From: Bacillus horti
GTDB taxonomy: Bacteria > Bacillota > Bacilli > Caldalkalibacillales > JCM-10596
Length of the DNA: 64,000 bases
Assembly: GCF_030813115.1 (NCBI RefSeq)
Contig: NZ_JAUSTY010000001.1
Coordinates: 124,001-188,000, forward strand
Direction: 5' to 3'
Positions 47,332 to 56,972 of the stretch are shown in pieces. The position numbers were made by a program, and so were the translations under genes. The notes below the pieces were generated by a model, which had not been told where the DNA came from, searched no databases, and saw only the letters and a list, made by a program, of their open reading frames with translations. Positions within the stretch are counted from its first letter, which is position 1, and every line of letters starts with the position of its first letter.

Positions 47332-47524
47332 TAAAAAAGCGGAATACCTTATAGGTATCCCGCTGGAATTAAAACAACTGCTATCCTGCGTTCCTGTAAT
47401 GGTTAAAAATAGGCACACTTCTCCCGTCATTGAACAATTGTGTTCAAAAAAGAAATGCTCTATTTATTTGCTAAACCATTACAAGTACGATGGCAAAATC
47501 GATTCCACCTTCCGTTTTCTCCTG
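47332..47524 (-). ncRNA. Candidate structured RNA of unknown class
   Basis: The 338-base gap between thrB and the DUF1062 gene holds a discrete minus-strand unit. Promoter TTGATA (47553-47558), 16 bases, TATACT (47531-47536). A 9-bp stem GTAATGGTT/AACCATTAC (47474-47482 with 47396-47404) encloses AATAG/CTATT and a GAACA/TGTTC hairpin (47432-47445). A terminator AGCGG(G)ATACC/GGTAT(T)CCGCT plus T6 ends it at 47332. A nine-codon GTG frame behind AGGAG (47508 to 47479) ends on the first strand of the 9-bp stem. It matches no RNA family I can name; a leader of the DUF1062 gene or a free small RNA are both possible. Confidence 0.6.
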
Positions 47525-47604
47525 TGTATTAGTATACCATAAACATGTTTTATATCAATAATTACCATTGATTTAATGATAATTCAGTGGTGAATTACTG
47601 TTAG

Positions 47605-48561
47605 CTATTCAATGTGAGCTCCAATTTGATCAACCATAAGCTGTTCAACCCTAACTACTTCTCCACTTTTTGATAAACTTTGTTCCATCTGTTGTTTGGC
47701 GTACGAAAGATCCGCTCCCCTGCCAAACAAACCTAACACTGTCGGTCCAGCTCCACTGATGACAAAGCCAAGAGCTTGGAGTTGTTCTCTCTTTTGGCAT
47801 AGATCCTCAAATCCAGGAATTAAATGCTGTCGATAGGGTTGATGCAACCGATCATTAAGTCCTAGAATTACCCCTTGCTCGTTCTCTGTAAGCAAAGAAC
47901 TTGTTAATAAACCATACCTACTCAAGTTAAATAAAGCATCCTGCTTGGAATAAGTAGAAGGCAACAGGTGTCGTGCCTTAGACGTCGAAAGCGTATAGGA
48001 AGGAATAGCAGCTAACCAGGTCCATTTCTCAGGAAATTTTAACGCATTATAATGGACTCGTCTTGCTTCCCAATCAATTGCACCTATAAAAAAGCCTCCA
48101 AAGATGGAGGCCCCTACATTATCTGGATGACCTTCCTCTTCTGCTGCTATCCAGAGCAATTGATCTTTGGATAACCCTCCTTTAAGCCACTCATTCATAG
48201 CAAATAATCCAGCTACATACGCTGCTGCACTGCTTCCTAGACCCCTGGTAAATGGGATATCTGATTGGACAATTACTTCAAGATTCGGTAGGGGTGCCCC
48301 GATTTCGGAGGCTACTCTCTTCATTGCTTTTAGAATTAGGTTTTCTTCTGGAACGAATGGAAAAGGTTTAATATCCCCGCCTTTGTCTGCCCACAGAAAT
48401 TCCAGTTTGTCATTTTCTTCTAAAGTTAGCTCTGTGTATAGCTGAAAAGCAACTCCTATGGCATCGAAACCAGAGCCTAAATTAGCTGTGCTCGCAGGTA
48501 CTCTCACTTTTACTTGCTTATCCCTTAAGAACTGTAGGGTATTTGCTTCAGCTGGCATCAT
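47605..48561 (-). CDS. thrB: Homoserine kinase
   Basis: GHMP kinase of 318 residues that phosphorylates homoserine. It shows [21 protein letters not shown], the ATP loop [22 protein letters not shown] (about 90-110), [15 protein letters not shown] and [16 protein letters not shown] near the end. The preferred ATG at 48561 has GGAG six bases before it and overlaps the end of thrC by 14 bases; the frame opens four codons earlier. Last gene of pheB-hom-thrC-thrB. Confidence 0.96.
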   Translation of the reverse strand: MMPAEANTLQFLRDKQVKVRVPASTANLGSGFDAIGVAFQLYTELTLEENDKLEFLWADKGGDIKPFPFVPEENLILKAMKRVASEIGAPLPNLEVIVQSDIPFTRGLGSSAAAYVAGLFAMNEWLKGGLSKDQLLWIAAEEEGHPDNVGASIFGGFFIGAIDWEARRVHYNALKFPEKWTWLAAIPSYTLSTSKARHLLPSTYSKQDALFNLSRYGLLTSSLLTENEQGVILGLNDRLHQPYRQHLIPGFEDLCQKREQLQALGFVISGAGPTVLGLFGRGADLSYAKQQMEQSLSKSGEVVRVEQLMVDQIGAHIE

Positions 48562-49621
48562 GAGACACTCCATGATCTTGCATAAATCGTAGGATGTTTT
48601 CCTCTGTTAGATTAATAGGCTCTAGTTGCTCACTTAGCTGATTCATAGCAGCGTCTGGATCCTTCAGACCATTTCCTGTTAAAACAGCTACAACAGAAGC
48701 ACCAAAAGGGATTTTACCTTGCTTTGAACGCTTTAGTAACCCGGCAATAGAAGCCGCAGAAGCCGGTTCACAGAACACACCTTCCTTCTCTGCTAATAAG
48801 TGATACGCTTCTCTAATTTCTTCATCTGAAACTTCATCTATAGAGCCTTTCGACTCATCTCTAGCTTGCACAGCTAGATTCCAGCTGGCCGGATTACCTA
48901 TTCGGATGGCTGTAGCAAACGTTTCTGGATCTGAAATGACTTCATTGCGCACTATAGCAGCTGCTCCTTCTGCTTCAAAGCCCCACATTTTAGGCAAGGA
49001 TGAACTTATTCCGTGTTTATGAGCATCTTTAAAGCCAAGCCAATACGCAGAAATGTTTCCTGCATTCCCTACGGGTAACGATACGATATCAGGCACCTTG
49101 CCTAACTGCTCTATAATTTCAAAAGCAGCTGTTTTTTGTCCCTCTAAACGATAAGGATTAATGGAATTTACAATTTCAATCGGGTATTTCTCACCAAGCT
49201 CCCGAACTAGCTCTAACGCTTTATCAAAATTACCTTCAATAGATATGATTTTGGCTCCATATTGAATAGCCTGAGCTAGTTTACCTATCGCTACATAACC
49301 ATGAGGTATTATCACGAAGCATTGTAATCCAGCTCTTGCCGCATACGCGGCTGCAGATGCTGATGTATTTCCAGTTGACGCACATATGATAGCCCTTGCT
49401 CCGGCTTCCTTTGCTTTAGCTACGGCCATAACCATACCGCGATCCTTAAATGAGCCTGTTGGATTTAGACCTTCTAGCTTTAGATAAACATGAGTCGATA
49501 AAGCCTCAGATAAGTAGTTAGCGTATAGCAACGGTGTCTGGCCCTCTCCAAGTGTAAGCTTAGGAGTACGCTCAGTGACAGGAAGATATTTATTAAAATT
49601 CTCTAGTATACCAGCACCCAT
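48548..49621 (-). CDS. thrC: Threonine synthase
   Basis: PLP enzyme of 357 residues that makes threonine from phosphohomoserine. The PLP lysine lies in [26 protein letters not shown] (about 57-59), the phosphate loop is [13 protein letters not shown] (about 182-194), and the substrate-side block is [16 protein letters not shown]. Its ATG overlaps the hom stop codon (TAATG) with GAGGAG just before, so translation is coupled. Confidence 0.96.
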   Translation of the reverse strand: MGAGILENFNKYLPVTERTPKLTLGEGQTPLLYANYLSEALSTHVYLKLEGLNPTGSFKDRGMVMAVAKAKEAGARAIICASTGNTSASAAAYAARAGLQCFVIIPHGYVAIGKLAQAIQYGAKIISIEGNFDKALELVRELGEKYPIEIVNSINPYRLEGQKTAAFEIIEQLGKVPDIVSLPVGNAGNISAYWLGFKDAHKHGISSSLPKMWGFEAEGAAAIVRNEVISDPETFATAIRIGNPASWNLAVQARDESKGSIDEVSDEEIREAYHLLAEKEGVFCEPASAASIAGLLKRSKQGKIPFGASVVAVLTGNGLKDPDAAMNQLSEQLEPINLTEENILRFMQDHGVSHDAS

Positions 49622-51003
49622 TAATTCTCCTCACCTTCCACAGCGTAATAGCTCACTATTTTAATTTCAGAACGATTGCTTTCTATATTCTTAACCCATG
49701 CCTCTAAATCCTTAAGTGAGATCGTATGAGTAATGGTTACAAGCTCTGCTTGCTGACCTGCTAAGGGCTTTTGAATCATTTTTGAAATGCTCATGTTATG
49801 ATCAGCGAAGGCTTTCGTTACATCTGCTAGCATACCTGATCGGTCTTTCACAACTAATCGAATAAAATAGCGACGGTAAATTCTATTTTCTGGCTTTAGC
49901 TTTTTCTCACGATAAGGGGCGACCATTCCTCTTCCATTTACACCTAGGTTTAAGTTTTTTACAACCGTGACAAGATCGGAAACAACAGCTGTTGCCGTAG
50001 GAAGTTCACCAGCACCAGGACCGTAAAACATCGTTTCACCTACCGCTTCCCCATAGACATAAACGGCGTTAAAGACCCCATTTACATGAGCAAGTGGGTG
50101 AGATTTTGCCACAAAAGTTGGTTGAACAGATAATTCAATTTCCTCGTCTCTTCGGTCTGCTATTCCTAATAGCTTCATTTCATAGCCTAATTCCTTACCA
50201 TATTGAATATCCTCTTGTGATACAGAAGAAATTCCTTTAACTTTCACTTCGTCTAAGGAAATGTCTGTATGAAAGCCTAATGTACCTAATATAGCTAGCT
50301 TCCTTGCGGCATCTAAGCCCTCCACATCAGAAGTAGGATCAGCTTCAGCATAGCCTAATTCCTGAGCCTGTTTTAGACAGAAGTCATATTCTAGCTTTTC
50401 CTTTGCCATTCTAGTTAGCATGTAATTGGTCGTTCCGTTTAGTATGCCTATCATCTTTGTAATCCGATCTGAGGCAAAGCCTTCCACTAACGCACGTAAT
50501 ATAGGAATTCCACCAGCAACACTTGCTTCATAAAAAAGATCACAGCCATTTTCACTTGCTAATGTTAGTAGTTCGCCTCCGTATAGAGCAATAAGATCCT
50601 TGTTCGCCGTTATAACATTCTTTTTGCTTTGGAGGGCTTTAGCAATATATGTTCTCGCTTCCTCAATACCACCCATTACTTCAATGACAATGGTTATGTT
50701 AGGATCATTTAAAATATCTCCATAATCAGTGGTTAACAGCTCTGGACTAATGGCCACACTTCTTTCTTTATCCATCGATTTAATTAGTATTTTTTCAACT
50801 TTAATATCACAGCCCGTTTGGTGCTTCAAATCTTCCTGATGCTGCTCGATGATTCGATAAACACCGGTTCCTACGGTTCCTAGCCCTAATAGTCCAGCTT
50901 TAATAGCCTCTGTCTTGCTTTTCAGGCTGTTTGTTATTGAAGCTTGATCCTTATTATTCCCCTTCTCTTCTACATTTTCTTTTCTAGCATAGGTTTGCTT
51001 CAT
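49621..51003 (-). CDS. hom: Homoserine dehydrogenase with ACT domain
   Basis: Reduces aspartate semialdehyde to homoserine. The NAD(P) fold [16 protein letters not shown] begins near residue 35, later than in most homologues; the ATG at 51003 has a good GGGAG site, so a charged 34-residue N-terminal extension appears real. Catalytic blocks are [42 protein letters not shown] and [23 protein letters not shown]. The C-terminal ACT domain (about 378-455; [31 protein letters not shown]) is the usual site of threonine feedback. Confidence 0.96.
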   Translation of the reverse strand: MKQTYARKENVEEKGNNKDQASITNSLKSKTEAIKAGLLGLGTVGTGVYRIIEQHQEDLKHQTGCDIKVEKILIKSMDKERSVAISPELLTTDYGDILNDPNITIVIEVMGGIEEARTYIAKALQSKKNVITANKDLIALYGGELLTLASENGCDLFYEASVAGGIPILRALVEGFASDRITKMIGILNGTTNYMLTRMAKEKLEYDFCLKQAQELGYAEADPTSDVEGLDAARKLAILGTLGFHTDISLDEVKVKGISSVSQEDIQYGKELGYEMKLLGIADRRDEEIELSVQPTFVAKSHPLAHVNGVFNAVYVYGEAVGETMFYGPGAGELPTATAVVSDLVTVVKNLNLGVNGRGMVAPYREKKLKPENRIYRRYFIRLVVKDRSGMLADVTKAFADHNMSISKMIQKPLAGQQAELVTITHTISLKDLEAWVKNIESNRSEIKIVSYYAVEGEEN

Positions 51004-51035
51004 AATCGATTTCTCCCATCCTATAGCTTTTTTTA

Positions 51036-51494
51036 TTATCCTTCTCTATTTTCTTGAGCGATGATCGTTACCTTTTGGACTCCGTCAATTTGGGATAATT
51101 CTTTGGTAAGCTGTGTAGCTGTTAGAGACATCTGTGCCGTTTCAATACTTAATACAACATTAGCCAAGCCCTGTAGTGGGATAGACTGATTGATTGTTAA
51201 TACATTTCCACGGTTCGCCGCAATATGACTGAGCATTTTAGACAATACACCAGATCTGTGATCTAGATTCAACGAAACAGTAATAATTTTCTGTTTCATT
51301 ACAGCATTAAACGGGTGGATGGCATCTTTATATTTGTAATAGGCACTACGACTCAAACCAACCTGCTCTACAGCCTGCTGAATCGTTTCAGCTTCTCCTC
51401 GATCCAATAATCTTTTTGCCTCAATTGTTTTCTGTATGGATTCTGGTAAAATATCAGCTCGAATCAAGTAGTAGGTTTCTTTATTATTTTCCAT
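51036..51494 (-). CDS. pheB: PheB-type ACT-domain protein with HTH-like N-terminus
   Basis: A 152-residue UPF0735/PheB family protein. Residues about 20-55 (IEAKRLLDRGEAETIQQAVEQVGLSRSAYYKYKDAI) look like a helix-turn-helix. Residues about 72-150 form an ACT domain (LDHRSGVLSKMLSHIAANRGNVLTINQSIPLQGLANVVLSIE). The layout suggests an amino-acid-sensing DNA-binding regulator. It is the first gene of the threonine operon, 32 bases ahead of hom, whereas in B. subtilis pheB precedes pheA. AGGAGG before the ATG. Confidence 0.88.
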   Translation of the reverse strand: MENNKETYYLIRADILPESIQKTIEAKRLLDRGEAETIQQAVEQVGLSRSAYYKYKDAIHPFNAVMKQKIITVSLNLDHRSGVLSKMLSHIAANRGNVLTINQSIPLQGLANVVLSIETAQMSLTATQLTKELSQIDGVQKVTIIAQENREG

Positions 51495-51533
51495 TTTATT
51501 TGTGTCCTCCTAAAGCAAACAGTTGTCATTTAT

Positions 51534-51571
51534 TAATGGACATTATACCAACTAACCCCTCAATAAGACAA
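51534..51571 (-). promoter_or_regulatory. Promoter and putative operator of pheB-hom-thrC-thrB
   Basis: Minus-strand TTGTCT (51566-51571), 18-base spacer, TATAAT (51542-51547). The near-palindrome TAATGTCCATTA (51534-51545) overlaps the -10 box and continues toward the start site. The same 12 bases occur at the same offset in the aspartokinase promoter. Confidence 0.75.
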
Positions 51572-51625
51572 TGTTTTTTCTAATCATTTTCCATTGCAGA
51601 AGGACATAAATAGCACTTAAACGGC

Positions 51626-52621
51626 CTATATAGCCACATTACTCGGAATAAAGATGGAGTGAAGGTTATCAATAACAGTGTGAATATCACTTCCCGCTAT
51701 ATAATAGGACACACTATAGGGGCTGCATTCTTTTCTTTTAATGTGCAATTTCTGTTCTCCTAAGTATTGTTCTATCATTTGATCTATAGCTAAAGCGTTC
51801 ATCTCCATACGAATAAATGATAGCTTAAAAAGCTTCCCCTCTACAGCGTGATAAGTTAATCCAATGACCCCTTTATTAAGATTAATTCCGGAACTCTGTC
51901 CTATTAATGTGCCCTCAGATTTTTCAAAGCTTGACCTAACTAGCACAGGCAGCTGGTGACTTTTCGCCCATTGAACAGCTCTTGGATGAATCACTTGGGC
52001 ACCTAATTGGGCATACTCAAGCATTTGTTCATATTCAATTTGTTTGATAAGGCGAGCTTTTGAAACCAGTTGCGGATCAGCTGTATACACACCTTGAACG
52101 TCCGTATAGATTTCACAACGTTCAGCGTGTAAAAGAGAGCCCAAAGCAACAGCAGTGATATCTGATCCACCGCGGCCTAGAGTGGTTATACTCCCATCAA
52201 TCGTTACTCCCTGAAAGCCAGCAACTACTACAACCTTACTCTGGTTAAGCCAATGGAATATCCTCTCTTTTTGTAGCTCAACAATTTCAGCATGTCCGTG
52301 CTTATCCGTGGTTACAATACCCGCCTGCTGTCCTGTCAAACCAATCGCTTGAACGCCTATTTCTTGTAAAGCAATAGTCAGTAACGCTGTACTTAGTTGT
52401 TCACCAGTACTGAGCAGTAAATCATAGGCTTTTTGCTGGGGACAGGTCGTTATCTCTTTAGCCATGACTTCGAGTGAGTCCGTGGAATGCCCCATCGCGG
52501 AAACGACAACAACAATTTGATCACCGACTTCCTGTTGCTGTTTAATCAAATGAGCAACGTGCTTTATTCGTTCAATTGTTCCAACGGATGTCCCTCCAAA
52601 TTTTTGAACGATCAATGCCAT
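51626..52621 (-). CDS. Aspartate kinase with shortened regulatory region
   Basis: First enzyme of the aspartate family. From the ATG at 52621 (AGGAG eight bases upstream) it has 331 residues, against about 400 for usual class I/II enzymes. The kinase domain is complete: MALIVQKFGGTSVG, STGEQLSTALL, LGRGGSDITAVALG, CEIYTDVQGVYTADPQLV and QLGAQVIHPRAVQWAK. After GTLIGQSS only about 85 residues remain, enough for roughly one ACT unit instead of two. No lysine-riboswitch-like leader is seen. It is transcribed alone toward the threonine operon. Confidence 0.9.
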   Translation of the reverse strand: MALIVQKFGGTSVGTIERIKHVAHLIKQQQEVGDQIVVVVSAMGHSTDSLEVMAKEITTCPQQKAYDLLLSTGEQLSTALLTIALQEIGVQAIGLTGQQAGIVTTDKHGHAEIVELQKERIFHWLNQSKVVVVAGFQGVTIDGSITTLGRGGSDITAVALGSLLHAERCEIYTDVQGVYTADPQLVSKARLIKQIEYEQMLEYAQLGAQVIHPRAVQWAKSHQLPVLVRSSFEKSEGTLIGQSSGINLNKGVIGLTYHAVEGKLFKLSFIRMEMNALAIDQMIEQYLGEQKLHIKRKECSPYSVSYYIAGSDIHTVIDNLHSIFIPSNVAI

Positions 52622-52697
52622 ACTTTTCTCTCCTATCCAACGTTCAAGTTTTCTTTTACCCACCTCATTGGTCCTCTTGAAGAATACAAATGTTTTT

Positions 52698-52737
52698 ATA
52701 TAATGGACATTATATCAAGGGTTATGTCTTGTTACAA
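52698..52737 (-). promoter_or_regulatory. Promoter and putative operator of the aspartokinase gene
   Basis: Minus-strand TTGTAA (52732-52737), 17-base spacer, TATAAT (52709-52714). The palindrome ATATAATG-TC-CATTATAT (52698-52715) covers the -10 box and includes the 12-base TAATGTCCATTA shared with the pheB-hom promoter. Confidence 0.78.
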
Positions 52738-52757
52738 TACTTTTTTTAAATCGTTAG

Positions 52758-52894
52758 ACTTCTTTAGAAGTTTATAATCATTCAAAAAATTTAGTTATTG
52801 TGTTAAAGGCAATGTTATGCTACGATATAGAAAATTTAAAGGCACTGAAACTTTCGGGTTCAACCTCGCAGATTGCAGGGGTTGAGCTTTTTTT
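52758..52894 (+). promoter_or_regulatory. Promoter, inverted repeat and leader terminator ahead of the neopullulanase gene
   Basis: An inverted repeat ACTTCT-TT-AGAAGT lies at 52758-52771. A moderate promoter follows: TTGTGT (52798-52803), 17 bases, TACGAT (52821-52826). A strong terminator, GTTCAACCTCGCA with TGCAGGGGTTGAGC then T7, lies at 52858-52894, before the gene's ribosome site. The arrangement suggests a repressor site and attenuation in the leader; neither is proven. Confidence 0.5.
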
Positions 52895-52928
52895 GTGCTT
52901 TTTGACCTTAAAAGGAGGATTCAAACTT

Positions 52929-54701
52929 ATGATTATGCTCGAAGCTGTGTATCACCGTATTGGACAGAACTGGTCCTACGCTTACAGTAGTAAGACATTG
53001 CACATTCGCATCCGCACTAAGCGGGGCAACGTATCACGTATCGAACTTATCTGTGGCGATAAGTATAGCTGGGATAAATTCAATGAAGTCATTGAAATGG
53101 ATCTCTTATCTTCAGACGGTTTATTCGATTATTGGCAAGCTGCCGTTCAGCCCGCTTTCCGCAGGCTTGTCTATTATTTTGTCCTCTATTCAGATCATGT
53201 CGAGCCTGTCTATTATTTAGAAAAAGGCTTCTACAATGATCCGCCAACAGTCACATATGAAGGGCTGTTTGATTTTCCCTTTCTTAATTCAGAGGATGTG
53301 CACATGCCACCTGAATGGGTCAAGGATACTGTTTTCTATCAAATATTCCCCGAACGTTTTGCTAATGGCGATCTGTCCAATGATCCAGAAAATACACTTG
53401 AATGGGGCGGTACACCGAGTCCAAGTAACTTTTTCGGTGGCGATCTGCAAGGTATAATGGATCATCTTGATTACTTGAGCGAGCTAGGGATCAACGCGAT
53501 TTACTTTAATCCACTATTTGCTGCTACAACCAATCACAAATATGACACTATGGATTATTTTAACGTGGACCCTCATTTTGGGACTAATGAAAAGCTGAAG
53601 GAGCTTATCATTGCTTGTCATGCTAGAGGTATTCGTGTGTTACTTGATGGAGTGTTTAACCATTGTGGTCATACATTTCCTCCATTTGTTGATGTGTTAG
53701 CCAATGGACAAAGCTCTCGCTATGCTGATTGGTTCCATGTACACAAATGGCCACTGGAGGTTGTTAATGGAACACCAACCTATGATACGTTTGGCTTTGA
53801 ACCCATTATGCCCAAGCTTAATACTGGAAATGATGAGGTTAAGGAGTACTTGATAAGCGTTGGACGCTATTGGATTGAAGAGATAGGTATCGACGGATGG
53901 CGTTTGGATGTAGCCAATGAGGTTGATCATCAATTCTGGAGAGAGTTCCGCCGTGAGATAAAGAAATCTAACCCTTCAGCGTATATTCTTGGTGAAATCA
54001 TGCATGATTCGATGCCTTGGCTTCAAGGAGATCAGTTCGACGCTGTAATGAACTATCCGTTTACCAACATTCTGCTTAATTTCTTTGCCCATAGACGGAC
54101 GAATGCAAACCAATTTGCCCAAGCGATTAATACCCAACTTGTCAGTTACCCACAGCAAATCACAGAAGTATCGTTCAACCTACTCGGTAGCCACGACACG
54201 GTGAGGCTGTTAACCCTGTGCGGTGGGAATGTCCAGCGTATGAAACTGGCCACATTATTTCAACTGACTTTTCAAGGTACTCCATGCATCTATTACGGAG
54301 ATGAAATTGGTCTAATTGGTCAGCATGATCCCGATAATCGTAAATGTATGGAATGGGATACAAGAAAGCAAAACTTGGATTTATTTGCTTTCTTCCGTCA
54401 GATGATTAACTTACGTAAATCCCATGCAGCATTGCGTGGAAGTGGTCTGAAATTTCTACCTCTTCCAGAGCACACGCAGATCCTTGCCTATGAACGTTGG
54501 GATGATAGGGATAGGTTTCTCTTTGTCCTCAATAATGAGGATGCCTCAGTGTCTATCGTTATACCCGCTTTGCAGCCTTCCAAATGGCGTAGCGTGGAAA
54601 GCCCTGCAACTATTCATTTCATAGATGGAGAAGTGCACATGTCTCTGCCTCCTTATGGCTATGCTATCCTGCATACTCATGAAGAAGATTACAGAGCTTA
54701 A
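52929..54701 (+). CDS. GH13 neopullulanase/cyclomaltodextrinase-type enzyme
   Basis: Intracellular-looking alpha-glucan hydrolase of 590 residues. The frame is open 43 codons further upstream, but the ATG at 52929 follows AAAGGAGG and begins the usual N-terminal beta domain ([30 protein letters not shown]). The barrel starts at [18 protein letters not shown]. Conserved regions are [19 protein letters not shown] (nucleophile Asp), ILGEIMHD (acid/base Glu) and LLGSHDTVR. The [15 protein letters not shown] block is typical of the neopullulanase subfamily (GH13_20). No signal peptide is seen. It stands alone between aspartokinase and the dpp/ykf block. Confidence 0.92.
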   Translation: MIMLEAVYHRIGQNWSYAYSSKTLHIRIRTKRGNVSRIELICGDKYSWDKFNEVIEMDLLSSDGLFDYWQAAVQPAFRRLVYYFVLYSDHVEPVYYLEKGFYNDPPTVTYEGLFDFPFLNSEDVHMPPEWVKDTVFYQIFPERFANGDLSNDPENTLEWGGTPSPSNFFGGDLQGIMDHLDYLSELGINAIYFNPLFAATTNHKYDTMDYFNVDPHFGTNEKLKELIIACHARGIRVLLDGVFNHCGHTFPPFVDVLANGQSSRYADWFHVHKWPLEVVNGTPTYDTFGFEPIMPKLNTGNDEVKEYLISVGRYWIEEIGIDGWRLDVANEVDHQFWREFRREIKKSNPSAYILGEIMHDSMPWLQGDQFDAVMNYPFTNILLNFFAHRRTNANQFAQAINTQLVSYPQQITEVSFNLLGSHDTVRLLTLCGGNVQRMKLATLFQLTFQGTPCIYYGDEIGLIGQHDPDNRKCMEWDTRKQNLDLFAFFRQMINLRKSHAALRGSGLKFLPLPEHTQILAYERWDDRDRFLFVLNNEDASVSIVIPALQPSKWRSVESPATIHFIDGEVHMSLPPYGYAILHTHEEDYRA

Positions 54702-54779
54702 GTTATCTACAAGGCAAAACTTAGTAGATCAATATTATCTTGCTACAAAGTTTAATGTCTAATGAGGTAGTTATTAGCA

Positions 54780-54814
54780 AGGAGCTGACTCTTACTTGTA
54801 AGAGTCAGCTCTTT
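54780..54814 (+). terminator. Terminator between the GH13 gene and ykfD
   Basis: A perfect 13-bp stem AGCTGACTCTTAC/GTAAGAGTCAGCT with a two-base loop between convergent genes. The T-runs on both sides are short. Confidence 0.7.
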
Positions 54815-54857
54815 GGTAGTACTGTAAGTTTTAATGAAGGGAAAGGGTAAGCTTATT

Positions 54858-55817
54858 TCACTGTTCATATAAATGACAGGCAACATAATGGTTCTCTTTA
54901 GCTTTTTGCCAAACTGGTTTCTCTTTCGCACAAACATCCATAGCTTGAGGACAGCGCGTACGGAACACACAGCCACTTGGAGGGTGAATAGGACTAGGAA
55001 CCTCCCCTTCTAAAATAATTCTCTTTCTAGTTTGCTCCGTAGCAGGATCAGGAACTGGTATAGCCGTTAGTAGAGCCTGTGTGTATGGATGTAGAGGTTC
55101 AGAGTAAAGCTCTTCACTGGGTGACAATTCAACAAGGTTTCCTAAGTACATCACTCCGATTCGATCGCTTATATGCTTAACCATAGCTAAGTCGTGAGCA
55201 ATGAAAAGATACGTTAAATTCTTTTCCTTCTGTAATCGTTTAAGTAGATTGACAACCTGTGCTTGCACGGATACATCTAGTGCAGATATCGGTTCATCTG
55301 CAATAATAAAATCAGGATCAACGGCTAGGGCTCTAGCTATACCAATTCTTTGTCTCTGTCCTCCACTAAATTCATGAGGATAGCGATTAGCATGCTCCCG
55401 ACTTAACCCTACAGTTTCTAGTAACTCATACACCTTATTAATCCTGTCTTTTTGCGACAACAGTCCATGGATATCTAAGCCTTCAGCTATGAGGTCAGCA
55501 ACGGTCATCCTTGGGTTTAGCGAAGCATACGGATCCTGAAAGATCATTTGAACACTACGGTTAAACCGTCTCATCTCTTTTTTCTTTAAGCTATGCACTT
55601 TTTTACTCTGATAAAGAACTTCACCACCACTAGCTTCATAAAGCCTAATCATGGTTCGGCCTGTCGTGGATTTCCCACACCCTGACTCTCCAACTAGACC
55701 GAATGTCTCTCCCTCATAAATGTCGAAAGAGACATCGTCCACTGCCTTTAGTATCTGACCCTTGCCCATATCAAAATGCTTTTTCAAATTTTTAATTTCA
55801 ACCAGTTTGTTTGGCAT
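54858..55817 (-). CDS. ykfD: Oligopeptide ABC transporter ATP-binding protein (YkfD/OppF type)
   Basis: A 319-residue ATPase, the second of the two nucleotide-binding subunits of this importer. Walker A is GLVGESGCGKSTTGR (about 41-55), Q-loop IFQDPYASLNPRMTV, signature HEFSGGQRQRIGIARALA (about 150) and Walker B FIIADEPISALD. The C-terminal oligopeptide-type extension is GCVFRTRCPQAMDVCAKEKPVW with cysteines common to the OppD/F group. GGAGGTGAC precedes the ATG. It ends the cluster; ykfD follows ykfC in B. subtilis too. Confidence 0.9.
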   Translation of the reverse strand: MPNKLVEIKNLKKHFDMGKGQILKAVDDVSFDIYEGETFGLVGESGCGKSTTGRTMIRLYEASGGEVLYQSKKVHSLKKKEMRRFNRSVQMIFQDPYASLNPRMTVADLIAEGLDIHGLLSQKDRINKVYELLETVGLSREHANRYPHEFSGGQRQRIGIARALAVDPDFIIADEPISALDVSVQAQVVNLLKRLQKEKNLTYLFIAHDLAMVKHISDRIGVMYLGNLVELSPSEELYSEPLHPYTQALLTAIPVPDPATEQTRKRIILEGEVPSPIHPPSGCVFRTRCPQAMDVCAKEKPVWQKAKENHYVACHLYEQ

Positions 55818-55874
55818 ACATCTGTCACCTCCATATCCAGTCTCTTCGATCCTTAATTAGCGTTCCTCAATGGA

Positions 55875-56903
55875 CTATTCCCAGAATCTCCTTGCGACAC
55901 AAAGCTCTTTCTCATAAAGTGTACCTGCTAGAGGAATAATTTCGATCGTTTTCCCTGTCTTTGGTGAGTGGAGCATCTGACCTTCTTCCACATATATACC
56001 TACATGATGAACAGCCCCTTTACCTTCCTCGTAAGCAAAGAAAAGCAAATCTCCTGTTTCTAGTTGTTCCAGGTCGACCTGTTTGCCAGCCTTCGCTTGA
56101 TCTGAAGCGTCTCTCGGTATGGTAGTCCCTAGTGCTTGATGCATACTGTACACAAAGCCAGAACAATCATAGCCGAAGGAAGATACGCCTCCCCATAGAT
56201 AAGGTAATCCTAAAAATTGTTTCCCAATTCCGACCAAAAGCTGACCATTATGGGCATTTTCGTTTGCTACCAATCCGTCGGATCTAAACAGCTCGATGAA
56301 TTGAGAACTCTCTTTTCTCCCCATTACGGTGCTACTTATAACTCTATGTACCTCTTCTTTTTTAATGTGCTGGATTCCATCCAAGGTCCGTACATAAACC
56401 CACTCTGTATCTTCCTTTATATAAGGCAGCCTTGTTTGAAAGCTCAGCTCCATGCTCTTCTCTGACTTCTGTAGACCTGATGAATCCTCTCCTAGATATA
56501 TGGTCGCTTGCTTTGATTTAACCTGGATAAAAGACTCGGCAAATTCAACATCTATATTTATATCGTTTGACTCGCTGAGCTGTTTTTTTGGAATCCACCC
56601 TGGATATCCCTTTTTTTGTTTTTTGGAGGGTTGACCTGGTACCCACACATGAGCCCATTCCTCTTTCTCTTCTGTAACAATAACCTTTTGTCCATAAAGA
56701 ACCTGAGATTGTATGATATTTCGCTCACATAATTCTAGTCTATCAGCTGTTGTCATTGTACCTAACCATGCCTCAATGTCTACTGGAGACTGTAAGTTTA
56801 ATTGATCTATTGACCTAGGACGCTTCGGATCCGTCCATACCGTGGCAACCGAAACATTGACAAACATCGTTTTCAATCCTTTTTCCTGTTTACTTTGATC
56901 CAA
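55875..56903 (-). CDS. ykfC: NlpC/P60 gamma-D-glutamyl-diamino-acid endopeptidase (YkfC-like)
   Basis: A 342-residue C40 peptidase. Two SH3b-like domains precede the catalytic part (about 220-342), which has LGLPYLWGGVSSFGYDCSGFVYSMHQALG with the catalytic Cys, VHHVGIYVEEGQMLHSPKTG with the catalytic His, and a following polar residue. Like YkfC it would split free murein peptides such as L-Ala-D-Glu-diamino acid. No signal peptide is seen, so the site is cytoplasmic. It begins at TTG, eight bases after AAAGGAG. The B. subtilis neighbours ykfA and ykfB are missing here. Confidence 0.87.
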   Translation of the reverse strand: MDQSKQEKGLKTMFVNVSVATVWTDPKRPRSIDQLNLQSPVDIEAWLGTMTTADRLELCERNIIQSQVLYGQKVIVTEEKEEWAHVWVPGQPSKKQKKGYPGWIPKKQLSESNDINIDVEFAESFIQVKSKQATIYLGEDSSGLQKSEKSMELSFQTRLPYIKEDTEWVYVRTLDGIQHIKKEEVHRVISSTVMGRKESSQFIELFRSDGLVANENAHNGQLLVGIGKQFLGLPYLWGGVSSFGYDCSGFVYSMHQALGTTIPRDASDQAKAGKQVDLEQLETGDLLFFAYEEGKGAVHHVGIYVEEGQMLHSPKTGKTIEIIPLAGTLYEKELCVARRFWE

Positions 56904-56972
56904 ATAAATCTCTCCTTTTCCTGCTGTCTAGAGTGTTCGCTAGAGTTGCTGCTATAGAGTAGCTTATTAAGG

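Noticed and set aside
47287-47400. Inverted copies of AGGAACGCA flanking the 47.34 kb terminator, considered as insertion-sequence ends.
   Set aside because: There is no transposase, no target duplication and the enclosed DNA is only about 100 bases; RNA pairing is a simpler reading.
52800-52928. Upstream extension of the neopullulanase frame by 43 codons.
   Set aside because: It spans the leader terminator and precedes the strong AAAGGAGG site; family proteins begin at the later ATG.
54752-54976. A 74-codon minus-strand frame beyond ykfD.
   Set aside because: It is out of frame with ykfD, overlaps its end and the terminator, and lacks a ribosome site.
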